Origin: a virus
IMG/VR virus record: IMGVR_UViG_3300017781_000115
Location: 1-25,388 of that record
Reading direction: 5' to 3' (one strand)
DNA: 25,388 nucleotides
Shown here: positions 21,097-25,388 of the stretch, piece by piece
Position numbering within the stretch: the stretch's first letter is position 1
Layout of the letters: every line of letters starts with the position of its first letter
Notes under the pieces: model-generated
What the model was told of the DNA's origin: nothing
The model's database searches: none
The model's input: only the letters and a program-made list of their open reading frames with translations
Translations under genes and position numbers: made by a program

Positions 21097-24000
21097 CTAT
21101 TTTAAATCAAACCAGCTAAGCTTATCTTCAGGTTTCGTGTACCATTCCTTACCTGGTAAGATGTTATGGAATCGTTTTAATATTTTTGGATCATCTTTCT
21201 TATACCTTCCTGCATCTCTTTTATATCTTTCGTAGTCTCCTCCAGTCATTAATGATGATCCGTCACTCATTAACTGACTAATAAATTTCCAATATGCTTC
21301 AATAGTAGTCATGTTTGCTGCAGGTGTTCTTAATATCTCAAAGAATGATGAGGTAGTATAGAAGCCCATTTCAGCTTGTACTCTTTTAACGTTGTAGAGC
21401 ATCTGCCAATCAAGCGCGGTCATATTTGCCGATCCGTCTTCGTCGTCTGGGTCATATCCAAATCCTAGTGAACTTCCTAATAGTGTTAGCATAAAGTATC
21501 CTACACTTTCACCTAAAGCTCTTCTAATATTCTGTTGCTCAAACTCTTCTAATTTTTTCCACTGCTGTGGTAGAGTTTGGAATCGCATAGCCATCACTTC
21601 TTTCTTTATTCTATTCATAAACTTAAGCGCCGTAACATAATTACCTTCAGTAAATGATTGTAGTCTTTCATTATATTCAGGCCCTCTAAACTTAGAGTCT
21701 TTATTATAAAATAATTTCTCTGCGCCTTGGAATCTACGAAGCATTCCTGGACGTAACCACTTACGGAACTGCATTGCCCATCTACCCACTGCATATTGTT
21801 GTAAAGCATTTCTGTCTTTAGTATTATATATACCATGGATACGTTGATAAGCCGCAGCTGCTCTTTCAGCAAATAATATTCTATCTGTATCACTAAACTG
21901 CTCTGCCACTTCAGAATCTAATTCAAGACGACCATCTACTACTGAATATGCATCATATAAATTTACTTCACCTTTAGATGTTTTAAATTTAGTATTCAAC
22001 ATCTGAGCAACAGCCATTTGGCTTTGTATTGCATGCTCTCCTAATGACATCATAAAGAATAATGCCGAAGCATTAGTTCTTAAGCCTAGTTTTCTATGCT
22101 CTAATCTATTTCCATATTCATCAAAATGTTGTTGGAAATCAAATAATTCATTTATCATTCCTAATTTCGAACTAGGTTGTCTAGACATTACATCTTTAGT
22201 TAACCCTCCAATACTTGCTGCATAAATCCCAGTAGCTTTTAAGTAATTTCCTACACCGTAGTGCTGATTAGCATACCCTTCAATAAAACTCATCATTTCA
22301 CCGAACGTTGCATTAGATAAACCGGCGTGTTTATTCAGTGCCAAGACACGGAAACTTCCTGCCTGTAAGAATGCATCTAGAGATTGTGCTATATCTATCT
22401 CTTTACCCATAATAGTTACTGCTCCCATATCTTTTTTACGTTTACCGTATACTTGCATATCAAAGTAGTCACTTAATCTAGCATAAGCTCTTGAGTCTTC
22501 TCCGGCTACAGTAATATCTTTTCCTATCTGATCTTTCTTAGCTATACCAGATGATAGCTTAGTAACTCTTCTTGTTTTTATTAGCTCTTTACCTACTTCA
22601 AGTACATCAAGTATCTCTGACATTTCTTTAAAGTTGTTTGCCATAGTAAAGAACATTTTTAAACCAGAACCTAGATCATATGATAAGTCTTCTGGACTTA
22701 ATTGTCCTTCTTGATTACCAATAGCTCGTGAATAATGTACAGGTACAAAATCTAATGGGTTACCCGCAGCATCTACATACTCTCCATAAGAAACATTATC
22801 TTCATGTTTTGTAAATGTTTCAGTCCACATTTCTTTAGCTGCATCCTTTAACCTTGTAGGGAACTTTCCTTTTTTCTCTAAAACTTTCTCCGCAGCTGTA
22901 GCTCTTAATGATGGTAATTGAGCTCCTTTTCTATATTGAGTTGGTAAGAGTTTTTGAGCATACATGTAATTTTCTACATAGAATTCATAAAACACCCTTC
23001 TCGGATCTTCCTTACTCATGTTTGCTATATCTTTAAACTTCTGACTCTGATAATCTTTTGCTTGATTTTCTCTGTAAAACTCTTGCCATTCTTCTTTGCT
23101 ATTACTAAAGTTTTCACTATCCATAAACTCTTGCTTTAACTCTCTCCATCTAACTTCTTGCGCTGTAACAACGTTTCCTGTATAATTTCCATCAGTGTCT
23201 TGTTCTAACATAAAGTCATAAACTTCTCTGTTATTATATAAGTTTACACCATTATCAAACTGATACTTTTCAAGATCCTTCATAATTTTCATAAGACTTT
23301 TCGTAGTCTTAGTACCATACATTAATTCCTGAGTGGCCTGATTTACTTTACCTCTTTGTAATACAATAAGTTTATCCATTGTAGCTAGCTCAGTTTGCGT
23401 TGAATCTCCTAAAGAGTCTAACCATCTAGCCATAAATGTTATATCTCGACCTGCAGTTAATAATTCTGCTTCTAATTTCTCTACAGTTACATTAGGATTA
23501 GTACTTAATTTAGCTAAAGCTTCTGCTATTAAAGGTCTTCCAAGGGCTTTATACTCTTCATATACTAAATTTTTCTTTGCAATAGCAGGCATTACATATT
23601 TCTCGATCATATTTTCGAAACCAGACTCTACTAACATAGGAGCCATCAATGTAATCTCTTCTAGACTATCATAAGATTTTACAAACTGATATATTTGATT
23701 TAAATTCTTTGGAGTAACTGCATTGTTTCTTACTAGCTCTTTTAATCTACCATGTGCAGCATTTATATCTCTTATTGCACGTTTAGTAAATGTAATCAAT
23801 CCTTCCTTTTCCCCTATTTCATCTAATTCATTATATAACTCTTGTAATTTATCTGAATATTCTTTATTATTAGATTTTTTATAGAAATCAATCTTTCTTA
23901 ATATTTGATTTTTAGCGTTTTCAAATACACGGGCTACTGCGTCTTGTTCTTTTTCTATCTTTTTATTTGCCGCATCAAACTCAGGGGATATATAACTAAT

Positions 24001-25380
24001 AGCGCTTTTAATTACTTTCTTGCTAATAGGTTTCATATTGTTTAACTTATTTATCACCGGAGTGTTAGAAGTTGCAAGCCCAATATTATCAAATGTTATA
24101 TTTCCATCTATATCCATAGTTACATCTGCTTCTAATGGTACTATATTTATTTCATCTATTGTAATTCCTTTTTCTTCTATTATATGTTTATAGAAAGAGA
24201 GTTGTAATCTATATTTATTAAGTAAAGTATTAGGTATAGATGCAAGAGCTCCTTTAAATGCAGGTAAAGATTGTTCTATATTTCCAAATTTACCTCTCAT
24301 TTTTGTTTTAAAGTCATGTATAATTTTTCTACCAGTAGGAGTAATCTCAATAATATCTACTGAACCTGCTAATAGATCTGATTTATCTGCTACTTTAACT
24401 TCTGAGTATAATGTACTTCCATCATTTATCTTAGCTTCTACCCATGCTTTTAAATTAGGTAACGCTTTTTTAAATGCTCCTCGGTGCTCTTCAGGAACCG
24501 CAGCTAAAGCAACTTCATCTGTTTGTTGTTGTACAAGCTGTTCCATTACGTTATGCAAACCAGTTCCCATGTCATCTCTTAAGAAATCCCACAACTTCTG
24601 TACTTTATTTGCCGTGTTAAACACATTACCTTCTTTTCTATTATTAGCTGCTACTTTCTCTGCCATTTCTTGTTGATTAAATGGATCCTGGAATATCTCA
24701 AGTAATCTACTTACTCTGTTCATTTTTACACCGTCTTGAACATAATAGTTATCCTGCTCAGTAGGCGCCATAATCATGTTACTTTCCCCAATAAGCTGAT
24801 TCATAGCATCTTTTTGTGAGTAGTTTTTTAAATAAGGTATTTTAGAAGCAGCTAATGCCGTACCTCTTTTAAGTAACTGCGCTGCTAATCCTGTAATGTT
24901 CTGAGTTTGTAATGCATAGTATTTATTTATACCGATGTTTTCTATGCTAAGTCCTCCCGGATTTACACCAGATGTTATTGCTACTGCTGCAGGTCCTAAT
25001 ACTTCAGATAATTGTGCAGATAAATCATTAGCAGCTGTATTGCCTCCTCTAAAGAAACGTTTAATAGATTCCCATAAGTTTCTAAGTGTATTCATTAATC
25101 CAGATCCACGTACAAACTCAGGTTCTATTCCTAACTCTTGTCCTACAATATATCTACTAAGAACTTTCCCGGCGGCTTCTTTAATGAACTGCTCGTCTGT
25201 AGTATACACTCCCTCATATTCTTTTAGTACATCTTGATAAAGTTTTGTTTGGCTAACTAAATCAAATAGCCTCGTCTTAAGCGGGCTCTGATCCATCATC
25301 TCTATGTAGAAATGGCCTGCTTCTTCTGGTAATGTATACCTATCTCTGCTATTTTGTATTTGTACAACTTTATTTGCCAT
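21097..25380 (-). CDS. Giant polyvalent/virion-type protein with embedded PD-(D/E)XK nuclease
   Basis: A 1427-aa, mostly helical protein. Residues about 250-420 contain the full RecB-like nuclease motif series: GTGLHNVMEQL with H276, E327 (LYSEVKV), D342 (AGSVDII), D356-x-K358 (HDFKT) and Q393 (RLQLSFY). The first 110 residues (PEEAGHFYIEMM..., with a helical region to about residue 80) precede a Gly/Ala-rich linker. The middle (about 430-900) is long helical and coiled-coil-like. The C-terminal third contains GEHAIQSQMAVAQML and a short hydrophobic segment (YFMLTLLGSSLGFG). Size, strand switch and layout suggest a large protein packaged in the virion and ejected with DNA. That is inference; the nuclease motifs are visible. 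The ATG at 25380 is near the window edge, so a longer N terminus cannot be excluded. Confidence 0.8.
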   Translation of the reverse strand: MANKVVQIQNSRDRYTLPEEAGHFYIEMMDQSPLKTRLFDLVSQTKLYQDVLKEYEGVYTTDEQFIKEAAGKVLSRYIVGQELGIEPEFVRGSGLMNTLRNLWESIKRFFRGGNTAANDLSAQLSEVLGPAAVAITSGVNPGGLSIENIGINKYYALQTQNITGLAAQLLKRGTALAASKIPYLKNYSQKDAMNQLIGESNMIMAPTEQDNYYVQDGVKMNRVSRLLEIFQDPFNQQEMAEKVAANNRKEGNVFNTANKVQKLWDFLRDDMGTGLHNVMEQLVQQQTDEVALAAVPEEHRGAFKKALPNLKAWVEAKINDGSTLYSEVKVADKSDLLAGSVDIIEITPTGRKIIHDFKTKMRGKFGNIEQSLPAFKGALASIPNTLLNKYRLQLSFYKHIIEEKGITIDEINIVPLEADVTMDIDGNITFDNIGLATSNTPVINKLNNMKPISKKVIKSAISYISPEFDAANKKIEKEQDAVARVFENAKNQILRKIDFYKKSNNKEYSDKLQELYNELDEIGEKEGLITFTKRAIRDINAAHGRLKELVRNNAVTPKNLNQIYQFVKSYDSLEEITLMAPMLVESGFENMIEKYVMPAIAKKNLVYEEYKALGRPLIAEALAKLSTNPNVTVEKLEAELLTAGRDITFMARWLDSLGDSTQTELATMDKLIVLQRGKVNQATQELMYGTKTTKSLMKIMKDLEKYQFDNGVNLYNNREVYDFMLEQDTDGNYTGNVVTAQEVRWRELKQEFMDSENFSNSKEEWQEFYRENQAKDYQSQKFKDIANMSKEDPRRVFYEFYVENYMYAQKLLPTQYRKGAQLPSLRATAAEKVLEKKGKFPTRLKDAAKEMWTETFTKHEDNVSYGEYVDAAGNPLDFVPVHYSRAIGNQEGQLSPEDLSYDLGSGLKMFFTMANNFKEMSEILDVLEVGKELIKTRRVTKLSSGIAKKDQIGKDITVAGEDSRAYARLSDYFDMQVYGKRKKDMGAVTIMGKEIDIAQSLDAFLQAGSFRVLALNKHAGLSNATFGEMMSFIEGYANQHYGVGNYLKATGIYAASIGGLTKDVMSRQPSSKLGMINELFDFQQHFDEYGNRLEHRKLGLRTNASALFFMMSLGEHAIQSQMAVAQMLNTKFKTSKGEVNLYDAYSVVDGRLELDSEVAEQFSDTDRILFAERAAAAYQRIHGIYNTKDRNALQQYAVGRWAMQFRKWLRPGMLRRFQGAEKLFYNKDSKFRGPEYNERLQSFTEGNYVTALKFMNRIKKEVMAMRFQTLPQQWKKLEEFEQQNIRRALGESVGYFMLTLLGSSLGFGYDPDDEDGSANMTALDWQMLYNVKRVQAEMGFYTTSSFFEILRTPAANMTTIEAYWKFISQLMSDGSSLMTGGDYERYKRDAGRYKKDDPKILKRFHNILPGKEWYTKPEDKLSWFDLK

Positions 25381-25388
25381 GTCTGCAA

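Noticed and set aside
1-25388. CRISPR array, insertion sequence or integrase/att site
   Set aside because: No regular spaced repeats, no transposase or integrase motifs and no terminal inverted repeats around any segment were seen.

Overview
The window is a stretch of tailed-phage genome (or prophage) whose host is most likely a member of the Bacteroidota. The DNA is AT-rich. Almost every start codon is preceded by A/T-rich sequence and not by a Shine-Dalgarno motif. TAnnTTTG-like (-7 type) promoter matches occur in a few gaps. The gene set is phage replication and recombination genes, an rIIA/rIIB pair and one giant virion-type protein. All reading frames use standard stops. No terminase, capsid, portal or integrase is visible, so family placement stays open; a crAss-like or related phage is only a guess.

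Layout. (1) Bases 1-2727 carry small genes of unknown function separated by unusually structured spacers: three intrinsic-terminator hairpins, three copies of a repeated motif (T-run, ATTyArATC, ACCTTTACT) placed just after terminators, and a 390-base gene-free block (2335-2727) full of stable RNA folds. (2) 2728-3509 holds three small overlapping genes, then a 93-nt tRNA-like element closed by a 17-bp stem. (3) 3536-8803 encodes a B12-dependent class II ribonucleotide reductase, two tiny coupled genes, a family A DNA polymerase with proofreading domain and an SF2 helicase. A structured spacer follows (8789-8974). (4) 9007-10746 holds two Cys-rich small proteins, an SPL-type radical SAM enzyme and a small basic protein. 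(5) 10782-15099 is the replisome block: a winged-helix-like protein, DnaB-type helicase, Nmad1-like protein, Sak4-type RecA ATPase, SSB and a primase that has lost its zinc ligands. (6) 15096-18590 is rIIA and rIIB. (7) 18669-20738 is a RusA resolvase, a PD-(D/E)XK exonuclease and an unknown protein. (8) On the minus strand and convergent with all this, 25380-20727 encodes a 1427-residue protein and a 120-residue acidic protein, probably the edge of the late/structural module.

How the genes work together: the reductase supplies dNTPs; polymerase, helicase, primase and SSB copy the genome; Sak4, the exonuclease and RusA provide recombination and junction resolution. rIIA/rIIB resemble the T4 exclusion-related pair. 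The giant minus-strand protein contains a complete RecB-like nuclease motif set near its N terminus, suggesting a polyvalent protein that enters the cell with the DNA.

The most unusual signals are the spacer RNAs (425-543, 900-1000, 2341-2410, 2434-2608, 2625-2691, 3398-3509, 8789-8974). Several look like degenerate or rebuilt tRNAs, and two share a 15-nt TTGGAGCC-nnn-GGCT motif.
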